64,000 nucleotides of DNA from Prunus persica (Eukaryota; Streptophyta; Magnoliopsida; Rosales; Rosaceae). Each line of letters begins with the position of its first letter. Positions within the stretch are counted from its first letter, which is position 1. Made by a program: the position numbers and the translations under genes. The DNA is taken from positions 20,026,462-20,090,461 of the forward strand of contig NC_034015.1 of assembly GCF_000346465.2 (NCBI RefSeq), read 5' to 3'. Below the pieces are notes generated by a model, which was given only the letters and a program-made list of their open reading frames with translations, did not search any database and had not been told where the DNA came from. Below are positions 23,773 through 35,846 of the stretch, piece by piece.

Positions 23773-24447
23773 TAGGCCTTCTCCAACTCATGAGGGGCTA
23801 AATCCAAATTTTTCCCTCCAAAAAGTAACTATTTGGTTTTTGCCAGGACTCAAATCGTTTTTCTACCAACCCTCCAGACTCAAATTTTAAGTCCACAACT
23901 TTATTAAATTGTTTGAGAATGGTTTAAGTCTATTTTTTATTTATTTTTTTTTTATGGATAACTTTTCTTCATTCAATCTTTTTTAATAACTTCATAATTA
24001 AATTTTTTAAACAATTTGACCTAAAAAAATTGAAATTCCACAAATATAATTTGACCTAGATTAATTTAAAATATTGTTTTGACCATTGGATTTAAATTTC
24101 GACCATTGAATTTAAATTTCAGCCATTGGATTTTTTTTTTACCATTAAAATATTATAGATTTAATATAGATCGTTGATTTAAGTTGCATTTAGAATATAA
24201 AAAAAGAAAAAAAAAACCAAATTTCAATTGTTGCCATTGGATTCCAACGGCAGCTTCACAACAGCTTGACAAGTGGCTGGACAAGCAGAAAAACAGCAAC
24301 AACACAGTTGGTCAACTGGGGCCCACGTCAGATGCTGTGCACATGGGGCTGTTTTAGGTGCAATGGGGCCTCATTGAATATTGTTGGGTCCAAATTTGGG
24401 TTTTCCCAAATTTTGGATCCTTCATTTTCTTAAATTGGGAGAGGCTT
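23773..24447. mobile_element. Degenerate inverted-repeat element next to the PRXIIB promoter
   Basis: Left arm GCCTTCTCCAACTCATGAGG with AAATCCAAATTT; right arm, read in reverse, GCCTCTCCCAATTTAAG with GGATCCAAAATTTGGG. The arms match imperfectly (about 11 of the first 15 bases). The interior has three diverged copies of a unit with GACCATTGGATTTAAATTTC (about 24080-24140). No clear target duplication; no coding capacity. Confidence 0.5.
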
Positions 24448-24610
24448 TGGGCAATATTTTGGGTTTAAATCATTGGGTTGGAGATGGCATTATAAGGGAT
24501 AGGGAGGGAGGTGGTATTGTCATATCCGGCTCCGAAGGAAAAGCACGGACCCCAAAATGTTTATCAAATCCAGCTGAAAAAACCCCTCTAATCCATCACA
24601 CTCTACTCCC

Positions 24611-24620
24611 TGTATAAAAA
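24611..24620 (+). promoter_or_regulatory. TATA box of PRXIIB
   Basis: TGTATAAAAA lies about 105 bases before the ATG at 24720, a typical spacing. It is about 165 bases downstream of the degenerate inverted-repeat element. Confidence 0.6.
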
Positions 24621-24719
24621 CTCTGCACAGCGACTCGTGTACCCAAAGTACACATCCGATTGCTCCATCCTCCACCGTCGGATCAACCATTCAATCTCCA
24701 AAATCGTTTATCAGAAGCT

Positions 24720-26236
24720 ATGGCTCCGATTGCAGTCGGCGATGTGATACCGGACGGTACTCTGTCTCACTTCGACGAGGAGGACAAGGTCCAAGCGGTC
24801 AACATCCACTCTCTCGCCGCCGGTAAAAAAGTCATCCTCTTTGGCGTCCCCGGTGCCTTCACTCCAACTTGCAGGTAAACCCTCAATATCTCAATCTTCG
24901 ATTTTTGGGATAAAGAATTTTCTGTAAACCCTGTGTTTGCTTTGCTCTGAATTTATACAAAGCGAGCCAAATTTGCCCTCTTGTTTGATATATGTTAATA
25001 TTTTTTTATGCTTTAAAGTTATTTGCTGAGAATTCGAGGTTGGTTTCTTCTGTGTTTATGGTTTTACAGTTTGAAGCATGTGCCTGGATTCATTGAGAAG
25101 GCAGACGAGCTTAAATCAAAGGGTGTTGACAAAATTCTGTGTCTTAGCGGTAAAGCTCTCACTTCATTTTGGTTTACAAGCAGCAACTGTAGTGGCACTT
25201 TTCAAGGATTATTCTTTGAATTTGATTGATGTGTGGATTCATAAACTAAGCCAAAACACTTTTCTTCAGTTGATCAATGATCATACATATTATTCTGATA
25301 TGGTTGGCTTGGCTGGATCACAGGTTCATAATATCATAAATTATAGTGTTTTAGATAGTATTATGTGGGATATAAGAGTTTAAGGAGATTCATGATTCTT
25401 TGAAGACAAAGAACTTAACTTGAGTGAGGCAAATGCTTCCTATGTATACAGTTACTGATAGTAATTAATCAAGTGTTCTTAAGAAGAAGAAAAAAAACTA
25501 GTGAAGTGTTCCTAGATATTTGATTAGATCATCCTATGTTGCCCGGAACACCTATTGGATTATTTTGAATGAGTAATGTTTGCAGACTTGGGGTTAGTTT
25601 GTTTTCTATTCTTCTGCATTGAACACAAACACGGCTTCATAACATAAGATAACATTCGTGTTCTGTGTTATCACCCGCCCCTTGTTGCTGTGCATTTCCG
25701 GTATATGGTCATTAGATTACTTGATGCGGTATTGTCACGGGGTTGCCACATCAGTTTGTGAATGAGAAAGAATATGTGAAGTTTTTTGTACCCCTAACAA
25801 TCAATCATGAGAATAAGATGTGACTTCGTCCACTGAACATATGTGTTTTCACGCTTACTTGGTGGTTTACTCTGACTGATCCATAGAAAATGTCGTTGAA
25901 TTCGAGTCTATAGTCTCTACAAAGGAAATTTCATTTATGTGGAATCAGGTATCTAATATAAAGCTTTGGTTCCTGTTTGCAGTGAATGACCCCTTTGTGA
26001 TGAAGGCTTGGGCTAAATCATTCCCTGAGAACAAGCATGTCCTTTTCCTTGCTGATGGCTCAGCAAAATACACCCATGATCTTGGCCTTGAGCTTGACCT
26101 TTCGGAGAAAGGACTTGGAACTCGTTCTAGGAGGTTTGCTCTCCTAGTCGATGACCTCAAGGTGAAGGCTGCAAATATTGAAAGCGGAGGAGAATTTACT
26201 GTCTCCAGTGCTGATGATATCCTCAAGGCTCTTTGA
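24720..26236 (+). CDS. PRXIIB: Type II peroxiredoxin, cytosolic (PRXIIB)
   Basis: Three exons give 162 residues, exactly the usual length: 24720-24874, 25070-25149, 25983-26236. It is a thioredoxin-fold thiol peroxidase that reduces H2O2 and alkyl hydroperoxides, recycled by glutaredoxin or thioredoxin. The peroxidatic Cys51 sits in PGAFTPTC followed by SLKHVPGF, and the resolving Cys76 in KILCLSVND; both active-site cysteines and the conserved Pro/Thr are intact. No transit peptide is present, so a cytosolic location is expected, unlike the plastid (IIE) and mitochondrial (IIF) forms. Codons are split at each junction (AG|T and G|TG) with correct phase. Intron 2 is long (833 bases). The frame is conserved to the C-terminal DDILKAL. 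Confidence 0.97.
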
Positions 26237-26366
26237 ATATTCCCTTCTCCCACCCTTAGCTTGCTCCTCCTTTTATCGAGACTTGAGCCACCCCTTCTAT
26301 ATTGCCTCTAGCTTTTTTAGGCTATGTGGATCTTGAAATCTTCCGTCAAGTACTTTCTCTAATGAA

Positions 26367-26372
26367 AATAAA
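26367..26372 (+). terminator. Poly(A) signal of PRXIIB
   Basis: AATAAA about 130 bases after the stop codon, in a T/G-rich context that fits plant 3' ends. Confidence 0.55.
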
Positions 26373-27772
26373 GGAGCTGTTTTGTGGGTTGGCATAAAGT
26401 TTCTTGCTCCTTGAAGGCATTGTTTCTGTGTTTACCTGCATATGGGGATACCTGAGGCAGGATATTCAAATATTGCTTGGGCCTAGAGCTAAATACAAAT
26501 TAATTCTCTCTTTAACATCAGTATCAATTACCTAATACATATAATTTGGAACCCAACAAATTAACATACCAATTCATAACATTTGTTTTCGGCCTGTTAC
26601 GGAGAGTTCAACATTTGATCATTTGTCCAAATATTAGTCCAAGTAAAGGACCTGTATTGAGTACGACTTTTTGTTGTTGTTTATTTATTTGAATAAGTGA
26701 TAGTCTCTAGGGAGAGGGATTCAAACTTAATTATCTAGGAGAGGGACTCGAATTTGGATATCTGCGAGAGGAATTCGAATTTGGGTGCAGAGAGAAAAGA
26801 TCACTGACCTTGCACGTCTGTTACAACTTCTCTTTCTTTTTTGGCTGGTACATATGAGGTGGAAAGGAAGGGGGAGGAAATATATCTTATTTTGACCAGA
26901 TTAACAAATGGTGATTTTGGAATTTGGGTGATTGTGCCTGCCTACAGCTTCATTTCAACTGTGATAGTTGAACCTGGATCCTGTGGCCTTCCCTCCCACC
27001 AAAACCAAGGTGGTTGTTAAAGCTAAACATTTTAATACAAAAAATGACATATTTGTTTAAACTTTAAACGACAGAGGATCACCTAAGAACCCACAATTAC
27101 TTGGGAAACTTGCATATAATCATTCAAACTAAATGAACTTGGCTGCATAAATGAAAAAGGCAATTCGATTGTGCAACGCAATCTGATGAGGTGTAAGCAA
27201 ATTTCTCTCAGAGGAGACAGCTAAATCGTGGCTTTTTTTCGGGCATAGAGCCTTAACTAAGCAAAGCAAAATTTGTTATTCAAATGCTAATTGTTGAAAA
27301 TTAACGGGGGTCTTGGTAAAACTGTTGAAACATGTGTATAAATTAGGGTTCATGGAAATTATTTCTTTTTTTGTTGAAAATTTGAACAGCTAGCTAATGT
27401 AAATTTGAGATGCGTGCCAAATCGGAAACCATGGTCGACGGCAATCAAGCATGTGGGTCCAAAATTTTAATAATCCTTCCAGGTGTTTGCATGTGTAAAA
27501 AAGGTAGTCCTTTGATGAATTTAAATGTCTTCGTCAGCGTAAATGACTTATTAGTGTAGTTGTTTAGAGTATTTCTTCATCATGTAAGGTTTTGGGTTTA
27601 AATCCTAGCATTTGTGTAGTGTGTGTGTGAGTTTAATGTGTTATCGCTCTTTTCAATAAAAAAAGTTATTATAAAAAATAAAAAAATTATAAAAAATTTA
27701 TTTTAAAAAAAAGCCTTTGCCAGCGAATCCTTAAAAACCCTTTGTATAGTCTAGTTTTGAAATGGAGTGAGA
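26373..27772. other. Spacer downstream of PRXIIB
   Basis: AT-rich DNA with no gene. A diverged direct repeat of a GAGAGGGACTCGAATTTGG-like unit occurs near 26711-26790. Otherwise no structure was recognised. Confidence 0.4.
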
Positions 27773-27893
27773 TTTTCATTAAACGGGAATAACACTTTTT
27801 GCTATTTGGCCAATAGTGTAATGACACATGAAATCATCACATTATTAGTTAGAAATAGCAAAATAATGATATTCCTGTTACAATAATGTTTTT
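27773..27893. mobile_element. Short foldback element, family member 1
   Basis: The arms TTTTCATTAAACGGGAATAA and its diverged complement at 27860-27893 (AGCAAAATAATGATATTCCT) enclose a short loop containing TGACACATGAAATCATCACA. The same arm logic and the GACACAT core occur at 32884-33032, so they look like two members of one MITE family. Confidence 0.55.
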
Positions 27894-28751
27894 TCGTTTG
27901 AAATGGATAGCCTCCCCTTTTCCTAAATTTTTGCTATAAAAAAAAAAAGCCTTCACTAGTGAAGCATCTATTAAAAGACAGTAAAAAACTATGTAAAGAA
28001 AGATTTACACACAAATGAAAACCTTTTTTTAATCTTTTGAAAATACAAATTACTTTCCAGTATCGAAAAGCACATAGAAGGGTCAACATGTCAAGGTTTA
28101 GAACTAAATCAGATGTGAAATTGTAACAAAAAATGATTCTCCCGTAATGATATATATAAATATCATAAGGAAAATTGTTCATCTGTAATGTGTTTTACCC
28201 AGAAACAAGTAACATTCTAGCTGGTTTTACTGCTCACCATTTTGGTTGTCGATATAACTGCAAGTTCTTTTATTAAATTCATTTCTTCCCGTCAATGTGA
28301 CTGCAAGTTGGAAACCAGCAATAAGGGGACCAAGATGACCTATAGATTAGGTGCCGTTTGAGAGGGGCCCATTTTATGTAATTCAAAAAATATTTCTGTT
28401 GGATTTGAAATTTATTTAGAGGGACTAAAAAGTGCAGCTACACCCTTTGACCACAAACAAGACAACTTCCTCTTTCTCTCTCTTGCTTGCTTAATTTAAA
28501 ATCTTTCTTCTTGAAATTGGAAATTAGAAGAGGACTTCTCCTTGGCTTCTATATCATCTCACACCTCAACACTCTGTTCTCAGCTCTCTTTCTACTTCTT
28601 CTTCCACTGCTTTTGTTTCAACTTTTTGTTTGAAGCCAGCCCTCTTGCTTTCTTTAAGCTGAACTTTTCAATATCATTTTACGTATATATTTGTCCAAGT
28701 TCTTTTGCTACAGAGCTACCAACTTCTGTTTCAAGTTGTGGGGTTGAAAGA
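27894..28751 (+). promoter_or_regulatory. Upstream region and leader of the ROP gene
   Basis: AT-rich upstream DNA followed by a pyrimidine-rich leader (28440-28750). The ROP reading frame stays open upstream to 28542 but begins there with TTG, not ATG, so it is treated as leader. No clear TATA box. Confidence 0.45.
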
Positions 28752-31079
28752 ATGAGTGCTTCAAAGTTCATTAAATGTGTCACAGTTGGGGATGGAGCTG
28801 TTGGGAAGACTTGTATGCTTATTTGTTACACCAGCAACAAGTTTCCTACTGTGAGTCCTTCAGCTTTAACAAAAGCTTTCTGTTTCCTTGTCTTTCTTGC
28901 ATCTATGGATATTTCTGCCATGGATTTGCTTTTACAATTTCAATCTATTCTTCTTCTTTTTCCAGTTTACTTGTTTTGTATGCTGAAAATGTAACTCTCT
29001 CTCAATTTCTGTTCTTTTTTTTTTTTGGTTGTGGCAGGATTATGTACCCACAGTTTTTGACAATTTTAGTGCTAATGTAGCTGTGGATGGGAATATAGTA
29101 AACTTGGGGCTATGGGACACTGCAGGTAATCTGGTCTTTCCTTGTACTGAGTTTCCTTACTTCTGCTCTTTCTGGGTTTCATGGTTTGGAGATAGGATTT
29201 TGGTAAATTTTTTATTTCTCACAACTTGACCTTTCTTGTCTTTTGATTTAAAGGCCAGGAAGACTACAGCAGGTTGAGGCCACTAAGCTATAGAGGTGCA
29301 GACGTATTTGTGTTAGCTTTCTCTTTAATTAGTAGCGCAAGCTATGAGAATGTTCTTAAGAAGGTACCGATTCCATGGCCAATATCTTTTCATTTTAATA
29401 ATTCCCGTCACCTTTTGGGTTGGGTGGTCTTTCAAATTGGGAAGATGAATAATGTTTCATCAAGTATTGAGTTTGTTTCTTCATAAACTGGGATTTGGCG
29501 TTTCACTGATTAAAGTTCATCCATTCTAATATATTTCTCAGTGGATGCCTGAACTTCGTCGATTTGCACCTAATGTCCCAATTGTTCTTGTTGGGACAAA
29601 GCTAGGTAGGCATCAACTTTGGCAATTTTGTTTCCCCAATAATGCTTTAGGGTGTTCTTAATATCACCATGCTTATATCTTCTATATATTTAAGATCTCC
29701 GCGATGACATGGGATATTTAGCTGATCATATGGGATCCAACATCATAACTTCTGCTCAGGTAATTGTTTTGTTTATTTTGGTTCTTCAAGATTGTTGCTT
29801 TCGGAAAGCATTTGGATTATGGAAAAGAAGCTCATTATGCTTAATATGCAGGGAGAAGAGCTGAGAAAACAAATAGGTGCTGCAGCTTATATCGAGTGCA
29901 GCTCAAAGACCCAGCAGGTAGACAACTTAGAAGAATAAAAAATTTAGGGGATATTTCATGTCTAATCTTTTTAAAGACGAATACGTTTGCTGAAGTTGTT
30001 AAATAGTATAAAGTACTTGCTTGACAATTAAGACTACTGAATTATGAACTCTGCTTGGTTGGTCAGAATGTCAAAGCTGTTTTTGATACTGCCATTAAGG
30101 TTGTTCTTCAACCTCCAAGAAGGAAGGATATGGCTAAGAAGAAAAGTCACCGAAGGTCTGCTTGCTCAATTGTGTAAGTACCTTTGTTGCTCTAATATTT
30201 TTTGTTCATCTTCAAGGGAAAATAATATGACGAGGTTCAGCTGTTCAGGGAATGAAAATAGTTCCACATAAGGAATTACAGACTGATCTATTTCAAGAAC
30301 AGAATCACAACTCCTTGTGAGAGATCTAACTTTTTGTTTTGCCAATCGATAGAGATAATTACACGAGCATATGTAGCTTTCCGCCTCGCAAATCCCAATC
30401 CTTGCCCACTCTTTCTCGCGCTTGAATCTAGGATCCTGAACCCCAACATCTGCTTAAGAATTGATATGTGCCATTAGATTAACATGTCATTGGTGAAGTG
30501 AAGTCCATGTAGAAAGATAAATTAAACCAAATGCCGAACCAGAAAAATGGTCAGAACATGTGTCTTTCAATTCATAAATGTTTGCTGCCTTGGCTGGAGC
30601 CTACTGTGGTCCAAGAAACTGATATGGAGCACTTTAGGGATCAACATAACTGCGTTTGTCATATCCAGATATGTGCCTCATGTCAAAATAGCCAAAAAAT
30701 TCCTGAATTGTAGATTTTGAAATCACACTAATTTTTTTTTAAGATAGCTGGCTCAGTTGGTAGAACTTTCTCTAACCTAGTAATCTAGAAAACGATGTGC
30801 ATGAGACAGAGATATGGCTCATATGACTGATTATAAACTTTTTAGTATATGACTGATCATAATCTCTTTACTCTGGCTCACTTAAAATAGAGAGGAGGAT
30901 AACCATTAACTAGTCATCCTCATAACCATCCACATCTTACTGTGTCTAGTCACTTTACATCCACATCGTTTTCTTGAATGATCCGTCTATCAATGCAATT
31001 TACGGGCATCTTGTGTAGTAAATTTTGTATTGCTCTTACTGATTGCAGGAGCGTTGTATGTGGAGGCTGTGCTGCTTAG
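28752..31079 (+). CDS. ROP: ROP/RAC small GTPase, type II (ROP9/ROP10-like)
   Basis: Eight exons give 209 residues: 28752-28850, 29038-29125, 29254-29363, 29542-29605, 29695-29759, 29852-29917, 30067-30173, 31049-31079. The plant Rho-type switch cycles between GTP and GDP forms at the plasma membrane and controls polar growth, hormone responses and cytoskeleton. Seen in order: P-loop GDGAVGKT (13-20), effector loop [39 protein letters not shown], and [14 protein letters not shown]. The C-terminus has a basic stretch KKKSHRR and [13 protein letters not shown] rather than a prenylation CaaX box: the two cysteine clusters are the type II signature, expected to be S-acylated. This tail is completed by the 31-base last exon, 875 bases downstream, matching the eight-exon layout known for type II ROPs. 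The start [10 protein letters not shown] matches ROP9/10/11. Confidence 0.96.
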
Positions 31080-31567
31080 GGCGAAGCCTGAGAAGGAATG
31101 CTAACCACTGCCTTTTCGAATATAAACGTTGTTTTACGGTTTCTCTTGGGGGGTTTTACAAGCTTAATCCTGACAGGCCATATATTTCTTATGTGTGTAT
31201 TGTAGCTGAAGTATTTGAAAAATGTTTTGTTTTTATTTGGCAAACTGACTGGAAAGCGGAAGTGGAGGGAATTGTTCATTCTCTCATGTATTCTTACTAG
31301 GGAGGGAAATCTTTTCTTCAGTTCAGTGTATGGTTTTCTTCTGGTTTGCTTTGTATCACATTATCAATTCCTCGACACCCTTGAGCTATTTAGAACTTCA
31401 TAACTAACTAAGATGGATCCTCTTTGATTTAAAGCGGCAATAATCTTGCAAAGACTTTTTAGTTTTAATGTCTGCATTTGGATCTTCATAATCTTATTAA
31501 GACTGCAATTCTCTGGTAACCGAAGATTGAAGAATTAATAAATGTAGTGAATACTTTAACTGACACC

Positions 31568-31570
<3 letters not shown>

Positions 31571-31606
<36 letters not shown>
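31571..31606. repeat. (TC)18 microsatellite
   Basis: Uninterrupted TC dinucleotides, about 490 bases after the ROP stop codon. Confidence 0.95.
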
Positions 31607-31608
<2 letters not shown>

Positions 31609-32173
31609 CTGAAAGACCCTAATGAATGAGGAGAGAGAATTAGATGTATCATAAATGGCTGCAGGGGGAGGCAGCTTCTGCTAGTCTCTTATGCAGCCAG
31701 GTAGAGACATTATCAATGCAGTGGTCCTCTATATATATGTATATGTCTGTGATGATTTTGCCCAAACAAGGCAGGCAGGGTGACCCTGCACTGCATTAAT
31801 GATCAACCTACTATCTCTTGTATTTTTTACCCACAAAATTTGTAGCTTGCATTTCTTGGCTTTCACCTGCAGACTGCAGTGGCTGCCACTGGTTTCATTT
31901 CATATGGCTGGCTGTATGTATAATGAGCCAAGGCCCACCATAACTTCATTGCACCTACCAGTGGACAAAAATTCAAACCTTTCTAGGATTAAGAAACAAT
32001 GAACAGGAAACTGAATCTTTCTCAGAAATCTTCATAGAATAAAATTAAAGGTGATGGAAAGTGACAAAATTCAAAATATTACAAAGTTTTTCAAATAGAT
32101 AAGAGAGTTTTGGCTTTCCCCATTTATGTTTTTGGTTTTTTATCCGAACTTGTGAAGAATTTGAGATTTTGGG

Positions 32174-32231
32174 CTTGGGCTTGGCCTCTGGCCTTCGATT
32201 GTCACGAACTTGGGCTTGGCCTCTGGCCTTC
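32174..32231. repeat. Short tandem duplication, 35-bp period
   Basis: The 23-base core beginning CTTGGGCTTGGCCTCTGGCC occurs at 32174-32196 and again, unchanged, at 32209-32231. Confidence 0.85.
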
Positions 32232-32367
32232 TGTCGTGGGGTCAATTCATGACTAAGGCAAAATAAATAATGTCTTTTTTACCCTACTATATTACAAAAA
32301 TATCAAGGTTGTTATTGGCTTTCTATGCCTTATTTGTGCTTGTTTTTTTTTTTTTTGGTTACATCGG

Positions 32368-32834
32368 GGCCCGTTTGATTCAAAGAACAAATTTAAAAAT
32401 AAATTCTTTCCCAAAAGATGGGAAATTGAAGATTTATTTTCCACGTTTGGTAATATTGGGAAAGTAGCCGGAGATATCATTTTATTTCCCTTCCTATGTT
32501 TGTTTTGAGTAGAAATGGAAAACAAAATTTGTATAAATTTTCAATTATATCCATATTAAATCAAATAAAAAAAGAATGCATTTAATGATATATTGTAATT
32601 CTAAATTGTTAATTGGGACAAAATAGTCAAGAAAAATGTTTATTTAATATTGACTTATTTTCCCAAACTTTCTCATGAGAAGAGAAAATAAAACTCAAGT
32701 TGGGAGGATGGCTTCACTTTCCTCCTACTTTCCCATTGGTCAAACAATGATTTCTCATACCTGAACTTCCCAAACATGAAAAAGCAATTGATTTCTCATC
32801 CTCAAATCTCATTTCCCATGAACCAAACGAGGCC
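32368..32834. mobile_element. MITE with GGCC(T)CGTTTGRTTCA ends, 467 bp
   Basis: Left end GGCCCGTTTGATTCAAAG and, in reverse, right end GGCCTCGTTTGGTTCATGGG form terminal inverted repeats differing by one gap and few substitutions. The interior is AT-rich with diverged inverted TTTCCCA/TGGGAAA motifs. No coding region and no certain target duplication, so superfamily (hAT or PIF/Harbinger) is open. Confidence 0.65.
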
Positions 32835-32883
32835 TGGGAAGAAAGACAACTTTGGAATTTCGATCCTGGGTGCCAAGCAGGGC

Positions 32884-33032
32884 AGAAAAACTTATATGAA
32901 ATGGGGATAGCACTGTTTTGCTATCCCTGACCAATCACAGATTGACACATAAAAAAGTGATCACGCATGATCTACCATGATTGATTGAGAATATTAAAAT
33001 CATGCTATCCCGGTTTCATGTAAGTGTTTCTC
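32884..33032. mobile_element. Short foldback element, family member 2
   Basis: Left arm CAGAAAAACTTATATGAAAT with GGGGATAGCA; right arm, in reverse, GGAGAAACACTTACATGAAA with CCGGGATAGCA. The left arm also holds an internal hairpin, GGGATAGCA...TGCTATCCC. The loop carries TTGACACATAAAAAAGTGATC, comparable to the element at 27773. Confidence 0.6.
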
Positions 33033-33404
33033 CAAGCAGAGAAAAAAGGGGAGGGCCATAACTTGTGCTTTCAATCTTGCAATTTTCTCAGCTTTTTAAA
33101 TCTAAAATTATGATTTTATTCTTAATATTGATGGAAATTTGAATGGAAATTCAAAAAATTGATAGCGATTCCCTTGTTGTTATATTTTATATAGTTGAAG
33201 TTTTTAATTTAAAAAAATAAATATTTAGGGGATAAATTGATAATTATGTAGAGTTGAGATAACCCAAGAAAAAAACCCCTTAACACGTTTTGTATAAGCT
33301 TCACAAGCTATTATCGAGAAAAAGGGAAAAAAAAAAAAAAAAAGCTTCAGAATCAGAAGCTCTAACTCGCAAGCGCATTTCTTCTTCTTCCCCTTCCGAT
33401 TGAC
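33033..33404 (+). promoter_or_regulatory. Upstream region and leader of CDKF;1
   Basis: AT-rich, with a poly(A) run at 33328-33343 and a TC-rich leader. No unambiguous TATA box was found. Confidence 0.4.
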
Positions 33405-35846
33405 ATGGACTCTCCGCCAGCAAAGAGCTGGAGCATCCACAGCCGGCCCGAAATCATCACAAAGTATAAGATCCTCGAGCGGGTCGGATCCGGAGCCTAC
33501 TCGGATGTGTACAGAGCCATTCGATTCTACGACAACCTCACCGTCGCGCTCAAGGAGGTCCACGACTACCAGTCGGCGTTTCGAGAAATCGAGGCCCTCC
33601 AGGCCCTCCACAGCTGTCCCAACGTCGTCGTTTTGCACGAGTACTTTTGGCGCGAGGACGAGGACGCTGTGCTCGTGTTAGAGTTTTTGACGACTGACTT
33701 GGCCACTGTGATCAGAAGCGCTAAGAAGAGAGAGGGTGGGATTGGGCGCGGGGAGGTCAAGAGGTGGATGCTGCAAATCCTATCTGGAGTTGACGCGTGT
33801 CATCGGAATATGGTGGTCCACCGCGATTTGAAGCCCAGTAATTTGTTGATTGGTGATAATGGTGTGCTTAAGTTGGCTGATTTTGGTCAGGTAATTTTGA
33901 TTGCTCGCGGATTGCTTTTGTTTTGTTTTTTTTTTCTTTTCTGTTTTTGTTTCAGAAGAAAATTGCGAAACTTTGGTGTTTTATTGATGGTTATTGAGTC
34001 ACATTAGGGGCTAATGATTCTTTTAAGTTTTCTAATAAGAACTATAATCGTGCTTTTATAGGTATGTAGTGGATTAGATTTTCTTGGAGCTGCTTTCGAT
34101 CATAATAAAGTTGTGGATTTTCGTTTGTAACATGTTTCAATGAAAAAAGTTTTGAGTGAGAGAAGAGGACGGCTTTTAGGAGGAGCAAACTGGTTTAGTT
34201 TTCAATGCACTGGCATTAAGTGTCAGTCTATAACTTAAAATTCTTAAATTTGGTAACTGCATCTATTTTGATTGATTAGTCTTCCATTGTGGTCTAAGGG
34301 GTTTTGTACCGGTCTTGATTGGAAGGTTGGCATTTTACTTTAATCTTTATCAGAACTCAGATGATCACATTTGTCATATTTGATAGAATGATTTGGATAA
34401 CGGGATTTTGATTTTTTTGACTGACTTTGAATTATGTGATTATTTGTTGTATGAAAATACAAATTAGATTTGTTTGGTTGTTTGTGTTGGAGAATTTTCG
34501 AGTTAAAATGATATCAGAACGATCTGGAATTAGTTGAATGTTAATTCTGAGGAAGCAAATCATCACATTGCTCTCTGTAGTTTGAGAAAGGATTGGTATC
34601 ATCGTTCTTCATGCACTGGCTGCAGAAGATTGGCATCTTTTATGTGTAATACGAAATCATTCACTTAAACTCACTACTTGTTATGAAATGCCTGCCTGCT
34701 AACTAGCCATTCACTTATCATAAGTTGGAATTTTGATAGCTGCTAACTCCAGGGCTCCAGTCTTAACTAGAATATTTGTAGACTTGATTTTATCCAAAAT
34801 GCTGACAAAGATGTCAATTTAAACATGTCTAACATTATGTTAGTACTTTTTCATATTTGGTTTTGTTTGATGCTTTCTACAATTTTACATTTCAACAGCT
34901 CGGAGTTATTTTTGTTATGTCCTCATTAACTTATGTAGGAGTGAACATTTAGTTTTGTCTCTATTTTTAGGCAAGGATACTCCTAGAGCCTGGATATGTT
35001 CCTGATGATGAAAACCCAGAACCATATGCACAAAGCACTCCCGGTCAATGTCAAGCAGGGTACAGAGTTCAAGAACATGGAACTATGAGCAAAGAAGAAT
35101 ATTTTCGAGTGTTAGATGAGGTGAAGGCGAAAGAACTTGATAAAGAAACAAGCGTTCCTGATGGAGATACATCTTGTCTAGCAACATGTACAACGAGTGA
35201 CATAGAGGATGATATTTTGAAGGGTTCTTATTCATATGAGGCAGAGGAGGGTGGAGATGATAGAAATGGAGCTCTGACGTCCTGTGTTGGAACTCGATGG
35301 TTCCGAGCCCCAGAACTACTCTATGGATCCACAGACTATGGTTTAGAGATAGATCTATGGTCATTAGGCTGCATTTTTGCAGAGCTTTTGACGCTGGAGC
35401 CACTTTTTCCTGGAACTGCTGATATTGATCAGCTCAGCAGAATCATCACTGTCCTGGGAAACTTAACTGAGGAGGTGTGGCCTGGTTGTGTTAAACTTCC
35501 TGATTACAGGATAATATCATTTAATAAAGTAGAAAATCCAGTCGGTATAGAGGCCTGCCTGCGAAACCGTTCCCCCGATGAAGTCTCCCTGGTGAAGAAA
35601 CTTATTTGTTATGACCCAACTCGGAGAGCTACGACCATGGAACTGCTTCAAGACAAGTATTTCAATGAAGAGCCTCTTCCAGTTCCTCTATCTGAGCTGC
35701 ACGTCCCTCCCACCAAAGATATGAGTTCTGACTCTCCTGGTGGCTGGCAAGATTACGAAGATATGGGTACAGACTCTGATTTTGACGACTTTGCCCATGT
35801 GAATAAGACTACCACTTCAACTGGTTCATACATTCAGTTTTCCTGA
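33405..35846 (+). CDS. CDKF-1: Cyclin-dependent kinase F-1, plant CDK-activating kinase
   Basis: Two exons give 453 residues: 33405-33890 and 34971-35846, split by a 1,080-base intron exactly after DFGQ. CDKF;1 is a plant-specific CAK that phosphorylates the T-loop of CDKD kinases (and CDKA in vitro) in the nucleus. Seen: glycine loop GSGAYSDV (28-35), catalytic Lys50, VHRDLKPSN with Asp141, DFG 159-161, T-loop CVGTRWFRAPE with the phosphorylatable Thr at about 270, and DLWSLGCIFAEL. The region between DFG and the T-loop holds an acidic insertion of about 100 residues (about 165-265), characteristic of CDKF and absent from ordinary CDKs; no PSTAIRE cyclin-binding helix is present. The C-terminal tail is acidic (DYEDMGTDSDFDDF). 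Confidence 0.95.

Larger units (their letters stand above)
31080..32367. other. 3' region of the ROP gene and spacer
   Basis: ROP 3' UTR with AATAAA at 31537-31542 as a candidate poly(A) signal, then a TC microsatellite, a short tandem repeat and gene-free DNA. Confidence 0.45.

Noticed and set aside
24381..24617. 78-residue frame upstream of PRXIIB
   Set aside because: Overlaps the right arm of a decayed transposable element and the core promoter; no homology seen.
28542..28751. 70-residue N-terminal extension of the ROP protein (frame open upstream)
   Set aside because: The frame begins with TTG, not ATG; ROP proteins start at MSASKFIK, and the segment has the composition of a pyrimidine-rich leader.
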